Part shown: positions 30,301 through 38,958 of the stretch, in pieces | Numbering within the stretch: the stretch's first letter is position 1 | How the letters are laid out: each line of letters starts with the position of its first letter | Assembly: GCA_947454235.1 (NCBI GenBank) | Contig: CANGIY010000012.1 | Location: 49,112-113,111 of the forward strand | DNA from: Chitinophagaceae bacterium | GTDB lineage: Bacteria; Bacteroidota; Bacteroidia; Chitinophagales; Chitinophagaceae | Length of the DNA: 64,000 bases | Direction of reading: 5' to 3' | The notes under the pieces: model-generated | Database searches by the model: none | Seen by the model: only the letters and a program-made list of their open reading frames with translations | Told to the model about the DNA's origin: nothing | Translations under genes and position numbers: made by a program

Positions 30301-31125
30301 CATTTAAAGCAACTGTATCAACGCCTTTTTCGTGATCAGAAATTAGGCAAAAATGGCAATGTTTCTCTTAGCACAAATTTGCTTCTCAGGCGACTATACG
30401 GAAAACTGATAGAGGATGAGCCTGAATTAATATCAGAAAAATATGGTTATAATGATTCCATTCCTCATACAAATTTGGTTAACCATTTGTACAAAAAACT
30501 ATATTACCAAATTTCGCGTAAAGATTCTTTGACAGCTGAAATCTTATTCAAAGATACTTTGGATATCTACGATGTTTTGCGGTATTGTGACGAAATGGAA
30601 ACTATGGCTGCGTTTTACAGTGATACCGGGTATTCAACAATTGCCATTAATTACATAAAGAAGAGTTTGCAATTAAAAGAAAAGTTTGCACACAAATATC
30701 CCAATCATGCAAAAATAAGGTCTACTATTGGAGACTCGTATCTAAAGTTATTTCTTCTTTATATTGAAACTGACAGCATTGCCGCAGCTACCAGGTGTTC
30801 AGCAAATTATATAAAATATAAGCATAATTCTTTGCGCGAGCAAGATGCTGATTTTTTAGAGAACTACTTCAGGATATTTTTTGCACTATTTGAAGAAGGA
30901 GAGGGTACTGCCAAAGCTGAATTCTTAAAAGTAAAAGATCAAAAACTTCGAAAAAGTGTTTTGTCGATTTGTTATAAAGACTACATTATTGATATGTTAA
31001 CGACAAAAGCAAATAGCCGCAAGCATTTTCCGGCTTATCAAAAGAAAAGGGTTGAAAACTTTATTTCGTTTTTAAAGCGGCAACCTTGCGCAACGTGGCA
31101 ACAAAAATCGATCTATGACCGATAA
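27373..31125 (+). CDS. nSTAND-type NTPase with single TM segment, WD40 repeats and C-terminal helical (TPR-like) region
   Basis: NPFKGPESYSVQDQASFHGRENDVLKL; Walker A region LYSQSGYGKSSVIQAGL; Walker B IPVIIFDQFEELFT; TM YKLILSLFIVFVVFFSGAFYL; WD40 blades (VYLHGHNGYVTSLATIGDSVILSGSDDKNVVLWNF). Confidence 0.85.
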   Translation: MEIHSNPFKGPESYSVQDQASFHGRENDVLKLYNLISGNTLTLLYSQSGYGKSSVIQAGLINTLSQSYNFLPIVYTLPAPDCQFSTYLENDIIGALDKAIDQLVAKSGITKRVEDVNATGDDNGYTNTYTFSKNIEPCFDKRQKSLFEFLYSTSLTCNISRSVIKDGITRDEMTSFPIIPVIIFDQFEELFTTRFSDIEFYNQITNELKYVIEDEIPSVTIADYKSKKNANDGTTNHSLDYYLEMQNALTSSRKNFRFLFSFREEYLTKFESLKNKIPSILNGHNRFCLEPFNKVDAAKVIKKISPEISNVPEFAELIVDKLANIPDNKGNVEVEPFVLSLFCFFIYEDIILKYEVRRGNSTEENVLIWKQLFIDEYQLLLTKVGGKDDIIEDISNKYFLSVFNHFSNEVKDAIADHLISKDYDTGIYGRKLALKKELLADRRLGSNIIEKLLGQKQIFENKKLRYLKPESFVNDEYIRVIHDKLVDPLIVVKKEREEAVKRDATNKILDQEKAKRVKRRYKLILSLFIVFVVFFSGAFYLQALLNIQYNAIGGAEITRGYNPTLAYTLVKDAKSIFPFNQNINNVLFSFDTSDDAFIVSRISLPDEICAVSLSATGDSITTYGFSGIYDWDSGGNLISWKPSPMGTLRNYGKVNGKLCYLLDRNGSDTCEMLNINGEVIRKFKEYKETDHMSFSPDGKNVLVGNLLYHLGDTTNKPDTLIPPNADKGWLCSGFCPDNMHCYAGFWDGSLLMYNSKNGKVIKWFKGIENSVVSAVTFTNDMKFLITGDHENNVKIWEIGTLADSLCSQKDEKRLQCVQDNATYLPKVYLHGHNGYVTSLATIGDSVILSGSDDKNVVLWNFKGDKLVNFKGSDCEIKSVGFSPDKKTVYAVNADNKLFLWKTGAASKIFADRPAFRFSPLDYTYVGLSPNKEPDNIDTSSLTSQVNGILHLQSSLPAINRQLLNNHYSAELKKEISHLKQLYQRLFRDQKLGKNGNVSLSTNLLLRRLYGKLIEDEPELISEKYGYNDSIPHTNLVNHLYKKLYYQISRKDSLTAEILFKDTLDIYDVLRYCDEMETMAAFYSDTGYSTIAINYIKKSLQLKEKFAHKYPNHAKIRSTIGDSYLKLFLLYIETDSIAAATRCSANYIKYKHNSLREQDADFLENYFRIFFALFEEGEGTAKAEFLKVKDQKLRKSVLSICYKDYIIDMLTTKANSRKHFPAYQKKRVENFISFLKRQPCATWQQKSIYDR

Positions 31126-31144
31126 TGCTGTTGTGACACATCGC

Positions 31145-31795
31145 TTAATGAAGTGCAATATTTTTCAATAACAGAATGTACTCTTCAAGGCCAGACTTTA
31201 AGAGTACTAGTTCGTTGCGAAGTACTTTTGCTTCGTTCCAATTTGCTTCATGCTCAGCTTGAGAAATATCTGCTGGCTTCTTTGCCTCGTATTTTTGAAG
31301 CTTTGGATGCCATTCTTCGAGGACTGGGCGGATTTTTTGATTTAATATTTCAAGCATCAGGTCTGCAACTGATTTGGCTACCTTGTCTGTATGTTCACCC
31401 AGTTCCGGGCCGGCCTGAACAATGATTTGTCTGCTGATTTTAAAGCATTCATATAAAGAGGTCAAAGATTCGCGGAGGATACCGTTATTTTCCCCTAATT
31501 CAATACCGCTAACACGGCTTGCAAGTTCTACATACATTTTCCATGCTGCAGTATTCGTTTCAGAATAGCTAAAGAGTTTTCCACTAATTTTAAAAATCTT
31601 CAAATCAAAAGACACTTCTTTACCTCTTAATTTCTTCCTTAGTTGCTTAATCCACTTTGCATTATTGAAGAAAATCCTGATAAACAGAAGTAATAGTATT
31701 AATAAAATCATTATTTTGATGGTGATATTAACTCCACACTGGATACTTCCTTTTTGGCTAATATCAAAATAGAAAAAAGCAGTAGAATCGTTCAT
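31145..31795 (-). CDS. membrane-anchored helical protein, putative third component of the STAND locus
   Basis: N-terminal TM IKIMILLILLLLFIRIFF; soluble helical domain AAWKMYVELASRV ... LRESLTSLYECFKISRQIIVQAGPEL ... RPVLEEWHPKLQKYE. Confidence 0.65.
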   Translation of the reverse strand: MNDSTAFFYFDISQKGSIQCGVNITIKIMILLILLLLFIRIFFNNAKWIKQLRKKLRGKEVSFDLKIFKISGKLFSYSETNTAAWKMYVELASRVSGIELGENNGILRESLTSLYECFKISRQIIVQAGPELGEHTDKVAKSVADLMLEILNQKIRPVLEEWHPKLQKYEAKKPADISQAEHEANWNEAKVLRNELVLLKSGLEEYILLLKNIALH

Positions 31796-31838
31796 AAATC
31801 AGGTTTTATAGAGTAAAAATACTAAATCGGAATTATAT

Positions 31839-31860
31839 TTAACTACTATCAGGTAGTTAA
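31839..31860. promoter_or_regulatory. inverted repeat TTAACTAC-TATCAG-GTAGTTAA
   Basis: perfect 8-bp arms, about 44 nt upstream of the minus-strand start at 31795. Confidence 0.4.
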
Positions 31861-32197
31861 CCAAGTAAAAGTTACATTAGAAATTAGCAATAAGAATAGA
31901 AATACAAAAATTTAAAAACGACAACCTGTTGCCAACTGCCTTTTGTTCTATACGCTCTGCTGTATCTATTAGTATGTGCTTGAACGTTAAGAAATGGTGA
32001 TATTATAACTATCGATAACCCAAAATGAAATGTGTCCTTTATTTGAATTGGAGGATTTAGAATTAGTTATGAGGCATGGCTATTACTTCATCTATTTTAA
32101 AAGCACTTACAAATGTCGCCCATCATAATCAAGCAGAAAATGTCACTTTTTCAGTCTTTTTTCTTCTGGCGTGTGCAGAAGTATTACACACTAACCT

Positions 32198-33214
32198 CTA
32201 CTTCCCCTCAATCAACAACCTTATCAACCCATCAACCTGGTTGTGGGTGACGACTTGTGGGTTGGGAATTTGGGTGGTGAGGGCATGGAGGACGGCGTTG
32301 GCGATTGATTTTTTGTCCATGGCATTGAAGGTGTAGCTCGGTTTTATGACGTCGTACACGTAAGGCAGGTCGGGGGCGAGTACTTTCATGCCGCTGTCAA
32401 CTGCTTCAATGAGGGGTAAACCAAAGCTTTCCATAATAGACGGACACACGAGGTAACGGTACTTAAAGTACAACGTGGCGGGGTCTATGTAGCTGTAATT
32501 ATGAATCTTAATACCGCGCTCCTGCATGTTTTTTATGCGTGCCAGCAGGTCGGGGGCTGTTTCATCGATAGTGATGTGTAAACCGGGGTGGTGCCCTTGT
32601 TCGTGCAGGTACTCCCACGCATCAAGCAGGGTAGGATAGTTTTTCTGTGGCGATGGTGTGCTCACAAAAGCAAAATCGTCGGTGGGGCGTTGCTCAAACG
32701 GAGTATGCGCACCCTTGTATTTTTCAGTATTGTAAAACGGATAAGAAAGGCAGTGTGCTGCATCTTTCAAACCCACACCCAGTAGCTCTTTTACCATGTG
32801 GGGCGTTTGTACAATGTAGTAATCGGTATTTTTATTGTACCACTTTATCACCAGGTATTTGAGGTACAACCGCCTGAATTTCGGGTCGAATTTCTTGCGG
32901 GGTGCTTCCAGTAATTTCTGGTTGTGGGAATAGGTGTACACCGGCACTTTCATGCGCACAGGCGGCGGCGTATTGGCAAAGCAAAACACCGATTCGTAGT
33001 CGTTCTTGTGCTTTTTATAAAATTTGATTCTATCGCTCAGCTTGTTGGGTATCACCTCGTACTGCGATTTCAGCACCTTGGGAATTTCAAAACGCGGGTC
33101 AAGCAAGAAGTAAAATCTGCTGCTTTCGGGGTGCGCCATTATTTTCTCAATCAGGTATTGCAACAATACCGCACCTCCCCCCTTGTTTATAAACAGCGCA
33201 TCAACTAGAATCAT
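32198..33214 (-). CDS. glycosyltransferase (GT4-like)
   Basis: YLVCPSIMESFGLPLIEAVDSGMKVLAPDLPYVYDVI donor-binding motif; start moved to MILVDALFINKGGGAVLL (33214). Confidence 0.8.
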   Translation of the reverse strand: MILVDALFINKGGGAVLLQYLIEKIMAHPESSRFYFLLDPRFEIPKVLKSQYEVIPNKLSDRIKFYKKHKNDYESVFCFANTPPPVRMKVPVYTYSHNQKLLEAPRKKFDPKFRRLYLKYLVIKWYNKNTDYYIVQTPHMVKELLGVGLKDAAHCLSYPFYNTEKYKGAHTPFEQRPTDDFAFVSTPSPQKNYPTLLDAWEYLHEQGHHPGLHITIDETAPDLLARIKNMQERGIKIHNYSYIDPATLYFKYRYLVCPSIMESFGLPLIEAVDSGMKVLAPDLPYVYDVIKPSYTFNAMDKKSIANAVLHALTTQIPNPQVVTHNQVDGLIRLLIEGK

Positions 33215-33251
33215 AGTACAAAGGTAGAGATGTAAATCAACTAAACCACTA

Positions 33252-34271
33252 CTATAACTTAGCCACAATCCCCAATCCAGTCCGGCCTTCAAGGGTGGTT
33301 GGAATGTAATCAGGGTAGGTGAGTCCGGTGGCAGCATCTTCTTTGAGCAGTAACGGCCCATCGGCATCCACATAGTCAACTGCAGGTAATAGATGGGCTA
33401 TAGCTGCTGTGCCTATCGAAGTTTCGTTCATACTGCCTACCATTACCTTCATGCCCAGCGTGCGGGCTTCTTTTATCATGCGGGTGGCAGGAGTTAGCCC
33501 TCCGCACTTGGTAAGTTTGATATTAATGCCCGTAAAACTCCCGAAGCATTTTTTTACATCGTCTTCCGTTACGCAACTTTCATCAGCAATTAATGGAATA
33601 TCGGTGAGCGTGAGTAGTTCCTTCATGGCGTCCCACTCTGTTTTTTGGAGGGGTTGCTCTATGAGGGTTACACCCAGCTTTTTGAGTTCGGGCAGTAATT
33701 TTTTGGCATCGTCAAAATTCCAACCCTCGTTGGCATCTATCCTGAAATCGGCAGTGGTGTGTTGGCGCAATGCTTCTATAATGCCTATGTCATCGGGTTG
33801 CCCCACTTTTATTTTATAAATAGGCCACGGGTGTTGCTGCATTTTAGCCATCATTTCTTCAACCGGGGCAATGCCTATGGTGTAGTCGGTAACAGGCAGT
33901 GCGCCTTTTTCGTAACCCAGCAATTTGTAAACAGGTTGGCGGCGCATTTTGCCAAATAAATCCCACCCCGCAATATCGAGGGCGGCAGTGAGAAAATGTT
34001 GCCCCGGAATAAGGTGGTGCAGGAAGTGCCAAAAACGTTGCGGGTCTATCATGGCATAGCGTTCTATCATTTGCTTCTTAGAAAGCAAGAGTTCGGTCAT
34101 GCCCTCAACGGTCACATTGTAGTAACTTATGGCAGGTGCTTCGCCATACCCTACCATAGGTCCTAGCCCCAGCGAAACCACCAATGAAGGCTGATGTGTT
34201 TTGGCACCCTTGTGTGTCACAAACGGATATTCGAATGCAGAATTGAGCTGATTATATTTTAATGACAACAT
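33252..34271 (-). CDS. dipeptide epimerase, enolase superfamily
   Basis: YKIKVGQPDD; FRIDANEGWN; LIEQPLQKTEWD; IADESC; INIKLTKCGGL. Confidence 0.88.
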   Translation of the reverse strand: MLSLKYNQLNSAFEYPFVTHKGAKTHQPSLVVSLGLGPMVGYGEAPAISYYNVTVEGMTELLLSKKQMIERYAMIDPQRFWHFLHHLIPGQHFLTAALDIAGWDLFGKMRRQPVYKLLGYEKGALPVTDYTIGIAPVEEMMAKMQQHPWPIYKIKVGQPDDIGIIEALRQHTTADFRIDANEGWNFDDAKKLLPELKKLGVTLIEQPLQKTEWDAMKELLTLTDIPLIADESCVTEDDVKKCFGSFTGINIKLTKCGGLTPATRMIKEARTLGMKVMVGSMNETSIGTAAIAHLLPAVDYVDADGPLLLKEDAATGLTYPDYIPTTLEGRTGLGIVAKL

Positions 34272-34313
34272 TGGTTAAAAATGCAACTATTTTTGCAACC
34301 CGAAAACTATTTT

Positions 34314-35963
34314 ATGTCGAAAGCGCCATTCTGGATTTTCATATTGCTGCTCGTTGTGTATTTCACGGGCATAAGAGTGAACACCATGGATATCGATGCG
34401 TCGCAATATGCCGATATCAGTCTGGAAATGTCGCGCAGCCACGACTGGCTACAGGTCTATGACCAAGGTCGAGACTACCTCGATAAACCGCCGTTCCTGT
34501 TCTGGGTATCGGCTGCGAGCATAAAAGTATTCGGTGCCAATAATTTAGGGTTCAAATTCCCGTCTATTTTGTTTGGCATATGGGCTATCTATGCCACTTA
34601 CCGACTGGCAAAAAAGCTGTACAACGAAAATACTGCGCGGGTATCGGCACTTGTTTTAGCCACATGTCAGGGTATGTTCCTGATGGAAAACGATATTCGA
34701 ACCGATACCATACTCATGAGCTGGGTGGTTACCGCCATCTGGCTGCTGAAAGAATGGGACGACAGCGGCAAAATCAAATACCTGTTGGGGGGTAGTGCCG
34801 CTATTGGTTTTGGTATGATGACCAAGGGGCCCATTGCGTTATTTGTACCGGCATTCAGCTTTGTATCGCAATGGGTATTGAAGCGGGAATGGAAGAAATT
34901 CCTGCGCCCTGCGTTGTTGTTGGGCATTGTAGTAATCGGTATTTTACTCATACCCATGAGCATAGGTTTGTACCAACAATTCGACCTGCACCCTGAAAAA
35001 ACCGTCAATGAACTTAAAAATGTTTCCGGACTGCGTTTCTTTTACTGGAGCCAGAGTTTCGGGCGTATAACAGGCGAAAGCCCCTGGAAAAATGAAGTTG
35101 ATATCACGTTCCTGCTTTCTAATATGCTGTGGTCGTTCCTGCCGTGGATATTTGTTTTCCTGCCGGCAGTTGTCATCAATATCATCCGTTTGTTCAAAGA
35201 GCGTTTTTCACTCTCGGGTTCGCGCGAATGGTTGACTATGGGTGGGTTCTGGCTCAGTTATATGGCACTGGGTTCTTCGGCATATCAGTTACCCCACTAC
35301 ATATTTGTGGCTTTTCCGCTGGCATCAATTGTTGTTGGCGCCTTCCTTACCGAAGCCTATTACCAAAAGCAATATGCTGTTGTGTTCAAAGTACTTAGAC
35401 CTGCATTGACGGTTGTATCATTTCTGGTTTTTGTACTCGCATTTGTGATGTGCCTATGGGTGTTCCCTGCTTCAATTTTCATGATAGCGTTGTTGTTTGT
35501 AGGTGTAATAGTGTGGTTCTACCTTGTCTTTAAAACCGAAAAGTCAGAAAAACTGATTGTTGTTCCTGCATCGGCAATGGCAATAGCCAACATATTTTTG
35601 ATGAATTGCACCTACCCTTCCCTGCTCAATTACCAACTGGGTAATACTATGGGCGACTACCTGAAAGAACACCACATTGCTGCCAAAGAATTAGCGATCT
35701 ACAAACCGCAGGATGCGATGAATTCTATCTATTTCTATTCGGGCGAAAAACAAACTTTTACCGAAGCGCTATCGCAGGTTGCAGGAAAAAAATATATACT
35801 TACCATGCAAAAAGGATACCCCGATATTGCCCAATTGCCCGATAAATATAAGGTACTCAAAGAAGGGGAATACTTCAAGGTAACAGAGCTCACTCCGGAG
35901 TTCCTGAACCCTAAAACAAGACACAACGTGTGCGGGCATTACTACTTGCTCGAAAAACAATAA
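34314..35963 (+). CDS. glycosyltransferase family 39 (ArnT-like) protein
   Basis: MDIDASQYADISLEMSRSHDWLQVYDQGRDYLDKPPFLFWVSA; NDIRTDTIL; start moved to MSKAPFW. Confidence 0.85.
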   Translation: MSKAPFWIFILLLVVYFTGIRVNTMDIDASQYADISLEMSRSHDWLQVYDQGRDYLDKPPFLFWVSAASIKVFGANNLGFKFPSILFGIWAIYATYRLAKKLYNENTARVSALVLATCQGMFLMENDIRTDTILMSWVVTAIWLLKEWDDSGKIKYLLGGSAAIGFGMMTKGPIALFVPAFSFVSQWVLKREWKKFLRPALLLGIVVIGILLIPMSIGLYQQFDLHPEKTVNELKNVSGLRFFYWSQSFGRITGESPWKNEVDITFLLSNMLWSFLPWIFVFLPAVVINIIRLFKERFSLSGSREWLTMGGFWLSYMALGSSAYQLPHYIFVAFPLASIVVGAFLTEAYYQKQYAVVFKVLRPALTVVSFLVFVLAFVMCLWVFPASIFMIALLFVGVIVWFYLVFKTEKSEKLIVVPASAMAIANIFLMNCTYPSLLNYQLGNTMGDYLKEHHIAAKELAIYKPQDAMNSIYFYSGEKQTFTEALSQVAGKKYILTMQKGYPDIAQLPDKYKVLKEGEYFKVTELTPEFLNPKTRHNVCGHYYLLEKQ

Positions 35964-35998
35964 AAGGGGGCTTCGCATCAGCAAAAAATAAGTCCCTA

Positions 35999-36016
35999 AC
36001 ATGACCAAAATCATGT
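35999..36016. promoter_or_regulatory. candidate CRP-type palindrome ACATGA-CCAAAA-TCATGT
   Basis: 6-bp perfect half-sites, TGA-N6-TCA geometry, 50 nt upstream of the histidine kinase start. Confidence 0.5.
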
Positions 36017-36065
36017 TTTTACACATTCCGTTGAAATATTTTCGCGCTTTTATGTCGTAAAACCG

Positions 36066-37796
36066 ATGAAAGACCGAAATCATGGCATTGTAAAACACGA
36101 AAAAGACCTACTTTTAGGTATGCCTTTTACAACGTTGAATAGTCAGACCTTTCAGGCACTGTTTTACTACGCAAGCATTGGCATTCTCATTACCGATTCC
36201 AAGGGCGTCATCCAGATGGCGAACAAGTATGTTGTTCAGCAATTTGGGTATGAAGAGCAGGAGTTGGTTGGTGAAACGGTGGAATTATTGATTCCTGACA
36301 GATATAGGAGTTCTCACCACCATCACAGAGATAAATTCAATGCTAATCCGCACAGCCGCCCAATGGGGTTGGGTATGGAGCTGACCGGGAAAAAGAAAAC
36401 AGGCGAAGAAGTACCTGTCGAAATTAGCCTTGGACATTATTCTATTGGTGAAGACCGTTATACGCTTGCCTTCATTAACGACATTACTCAAAGAAAAGAA
36501 ACTGAACAGGCGATTAAAAAGCTCAATGTTCACCTTGAACAGAAAGTAAAAGAAGAGTCACTATCGCTGGCACTCACAGTTGAGCAACTTGGACACCAAA
36601 TAAAGGAAACTGAACGCAAGGACGTAGAGTTGCAACGCGTCAACAATTTCCTGAACAATATTTACAACCACGCCGGAGCCATTATTGTAGTGTGCGACCG
36701 TGATGGTATTATTCAGTTTTTTAACCCTGCTGCCGAAAAATCGCTGGGTTATGCCGCCCATGAAGTACTTGGCGTGCATTCGCCAATCATCTTCCACCGC
36801 AAGGGCGAACTGGAAGAAAAAGCAAAAGAACTTTCAGAACTTTCGGGGCTGCCGGTACAAACCGACTTTTCGCTCTTCAAGCTCATGTGTCTTTCCGACT
36901 ATAACAAGAACATGGAATGTCACTACGTGCGTAAAGACGAATCAGCATTTTATGTATCGCTTGACGTAACTCCGCTTAAAGACGACAAAGGCAAAACAAC
37001 GGGCTACCTCGCCATTGCAATAGATATTTCAGAAAAGAAAAAGGCGGAAACCGAGTTACGCTCTGCGCTTGAAAAAGAAAAAGAACTCAACGAACTGAAA
37101 TCGCGCTTTGTATCAATGGCATCGCACGAGTTCAGAACACCGCTAAGTGCTATACTCTCATCGGCATACTTGCTTTCGCAATATGCCAGCCCCGACGACC
37201 CGCCACAGAAGAAAAAACACATTCAACGCATCGTTTCATCGGTAACATCGCTCACCGAAATACTCAATGATTTCCTTTCGGTAGGTAAAATTGAAGAAGG
37301 TAAGCTAGCACCGCGATTTGCTGAATACGACATCCAGAAACAGATGATGGATGTAATACAAGATGTGCAACACATGCTCAAAAACGGACAACATGTTGAT
37401 TATACGCATGTTGGGGCCGATGCAATGGTATATCTCGACCCTTCGACCATGAAACACATTGTAACCAACCTGCTTTCTAACGCCATTAAATTTTCGGGAG
37501 AGAACACAACAATTGAGTTGGTGACTGAAAATAATGGCAATAATTTTATACTTTCGGTGAAAGATTACGGTATTGGTATTCCTAAGGAAGAGCAGGAACA
37601 TTTGTTCAAGCGTTTCTTCAGGTCTTCAAATGTGACCAACATTCAAGGCACCGGTCTTGGGTTGCACATTGTAGCCAAGTATTCTGAGCTACTGAACGGG
37701 GCTATAGAATGCGAGAGCGATTTGGGGAAAGGCACAAAGTTTACCATTACCTTCAACAAAATTGAAGCAGCTAATGAAAACAATTCTGGTAATTGA
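36066..37796 (+). CDS. PAS-domain sensor histidine kinase
   Basis: two PAS domains; FVSMASHEFRTPLSAIL; LLSNAIKFSG; GTGLGLHIV. Confidence 0.92.
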   Translation: MKDRNHGIVKHEKDLLLGMPFTTLNSQTFQALFYYASIGILITDSKGVIQMANKYVVQQFGYEEQELVGETVELLIPDRYRSSHHHHRDKFNANPHSRPMGLGMELTGKKKTGEEVPVEISLGHYSIGEDRYTLAFINDITQRKETEQAIKKLNVHLEQKVKEESLSLALTVEQLGHQIKETERKDVELQRVNNFLNNIYNHAGAIIVVCDRDGIIQFFNPAAEKSLGYAAHEVLGVHSPIIFHRKGELEEKAKELSELSGLPVQTDFSLFKLMCLSDYNKNMECHYVRKDESAFYVSLDVTPLKDDKGKTTGYLAIAIDISEKKKAETELRSALEKEKELNELKSRFVSMASHEFRTPLSAILSSAYLLSQYASPDDPPQKKKHIQRIVSSVTSLTEILNDFLSVGKIEEGKLAPRFAEYDIQKQMMDVIQDVQHMLKNGQHVDYTHVGADAMVYLDPSTMKHIVTNLLSNAIKFSGENTTIELVTENNGNNFILSVKDYGIGIPKEEQEHLFKRFFRSSNVTNIQGTGLGLHIVAKYSELLNGAIECESDLGKGTKFTITFNKIEAANENNSGN

Positions 37797-38829
37797 GGAC
37801 AATGAAGACATCAGGGATAATGTCGCTGAGATATTGATGTTATCTCAGTTTAGGGTGCATACTGCAGCGAATGGCAAGGAGGGTATTGAAATGGCACAAA
37901 AACTAATGCCCGATCTTATTATTTGCGACATTATGATGCCGGGTATTGACGGGTATGGCGTATTGCACATTTTACACAACGACCCCGAAACAGAAAGCAT
38001 TCCATTCATCTTCCTGACAGCAAAAAGTGAAAGAAGCGACTTCAGGGCTGCTATGGAAATGGGTGCCGATGACTACATCACAAAACCATTTGCAGGTAAC
38101 GAATTGCTGAATGCAGTTACCAGCCGCCTCAAAAAGGCAGACATCGTGAAGAAAAACCTTCCCGGTGATATCAATGGCTTTAATGAACTGATGGCCGCTT
38201 TCAGCCGCACTTCGCTCGAAGACCTTGCCAAAAACGGCAACGTAAACGACTACAAAAAGCGTCAGGTTATTTATAAAGAAGGTAGCCACCCGCACTATTT
38301 ATACTTCATACTCAAGGGAAAAGTAAAAACGTACAAAACGCACGAAGACGGTAAAGACCTGGTGATGGATTTGTACAACGAGGGCGATTTCTTTGGCTAT
38401 GTTTCATTGCTGGAAGGCAGTGCATACAAAGAGAATGCTGAAACCATTGAGGAGACCGAACTGGCACTTATTGCACGTAAAGACTTTGAACAATTGTTGA
38501 ACAACAGTCCGGCGACTGCTCAAAAACTCATTGGGTTATTGGCTAAAAACCTGGTAGAGAAAAAAGAACAATTGTTGGGTATCGCCTACAATACATTGCG
38601 TAAAAAAGTGGCTGAGGCTTTGATAAGCCTTGAGCGCAAGTACCACGAAAATAAAAAAGAGCCGTTTGTCATTGACATCAGCCGCGACGACCTTGCAACC
38701 ATTGCTGGTACCGCAACCGAATCGCTGATTCGTACACTCAGCGACTTCAAAACAGAGAAACTTTTAGATATCAAAAGCGGTAAGGTAATCATCAGCGATT
38801 ACCGGAAACTGGAGAACTTAATCAGATAA
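37774..38829 (+). CDS. response regulator fused to CRP/FNR-type cNMP-binding domain and HTH
   Basis: MKTILVIEDNEDIRDN...IICDIMMPGIDGYG...DDYITKPF receiver; FILKGKVKTYKTHEDGKDLVMDLYNEGDFFGYVSLLEG cNMP-like; ISRDDLATIAGTATESLIRTLSDFK HTH. Confidence 0.92.
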   Translation: MKTILVIEDNEDIRDNVAEILMLSQFRVHTAANGKEGIEMAQKLMPDLIICDIMMPGIDGYGVLHILHNDPETESIPFIFLTAKSERSDFRAAMEMGADDYITKPFAGNELLNAVTSRLKKADIVKKNLPGDINGFNELMAAFSRTSLEDLAKNGNVNDYKKRQVIYKEGSHPHYLYFILKGKVKTYKTHEDGKDLVMDLYNEGDFFGYVSLLEGSAYKENAETIEETELALIARKDFEQLLNNSPATAQKLIGLLAKNLVEKKEQLLGIAYNTLRKKVAEALISLERKYHENKKEPFVIDISRDDLATIAGTATESLIRTLSDFKTEKLLDIKSGKVIISDYRKLENLIR

Positions 38830-38834
38830 TATTT

Positions 38835-38859
38835 AAAACGGGCTTCGGCCCGTTTTTTT
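38835..38859 (+). terminator. rho-independent terminator after the RR-CRP gene
   Basis: AAAACGGGC-TTCG-GCCCGTTTTTTT. Confidence 0.9.
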
Positions 38860-38860
38860 G

Positions 38861-38872
38861 TGATATAAATCA
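38861..38872. promoter_or_regulatory. candidate CRP/FNR-like site TGATATAAATCA
   Basis: TGAT-N4-ATCA palindrome about 87 nt upstream of 38959. Confidence 0.3.
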
Positions 38873-38958
38873 GCATGATAAGCACCTGGTTTTAGTTTAT
38901 TTGTACTTTACATTCAGTATTATTCTGAATTATAGTTTTCATTGAAATGCTTTGACTC

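Noticed and set aside
32163-32181. Hairpin CTTCTG-GCGTGTG-CAGAAG as terminator of the glycosyltransferase gene
   Set aside because: On the minus strand it is followed by an A-rich, not T-rich, tract; not supported as a terminator.
32076-32336. 86-aa plus-strand ORF with hydrophobic stretch
   Set aside because: Overlaps the C-terminus of the glycosyltransferase on the other strand; no support beyond an open frame.
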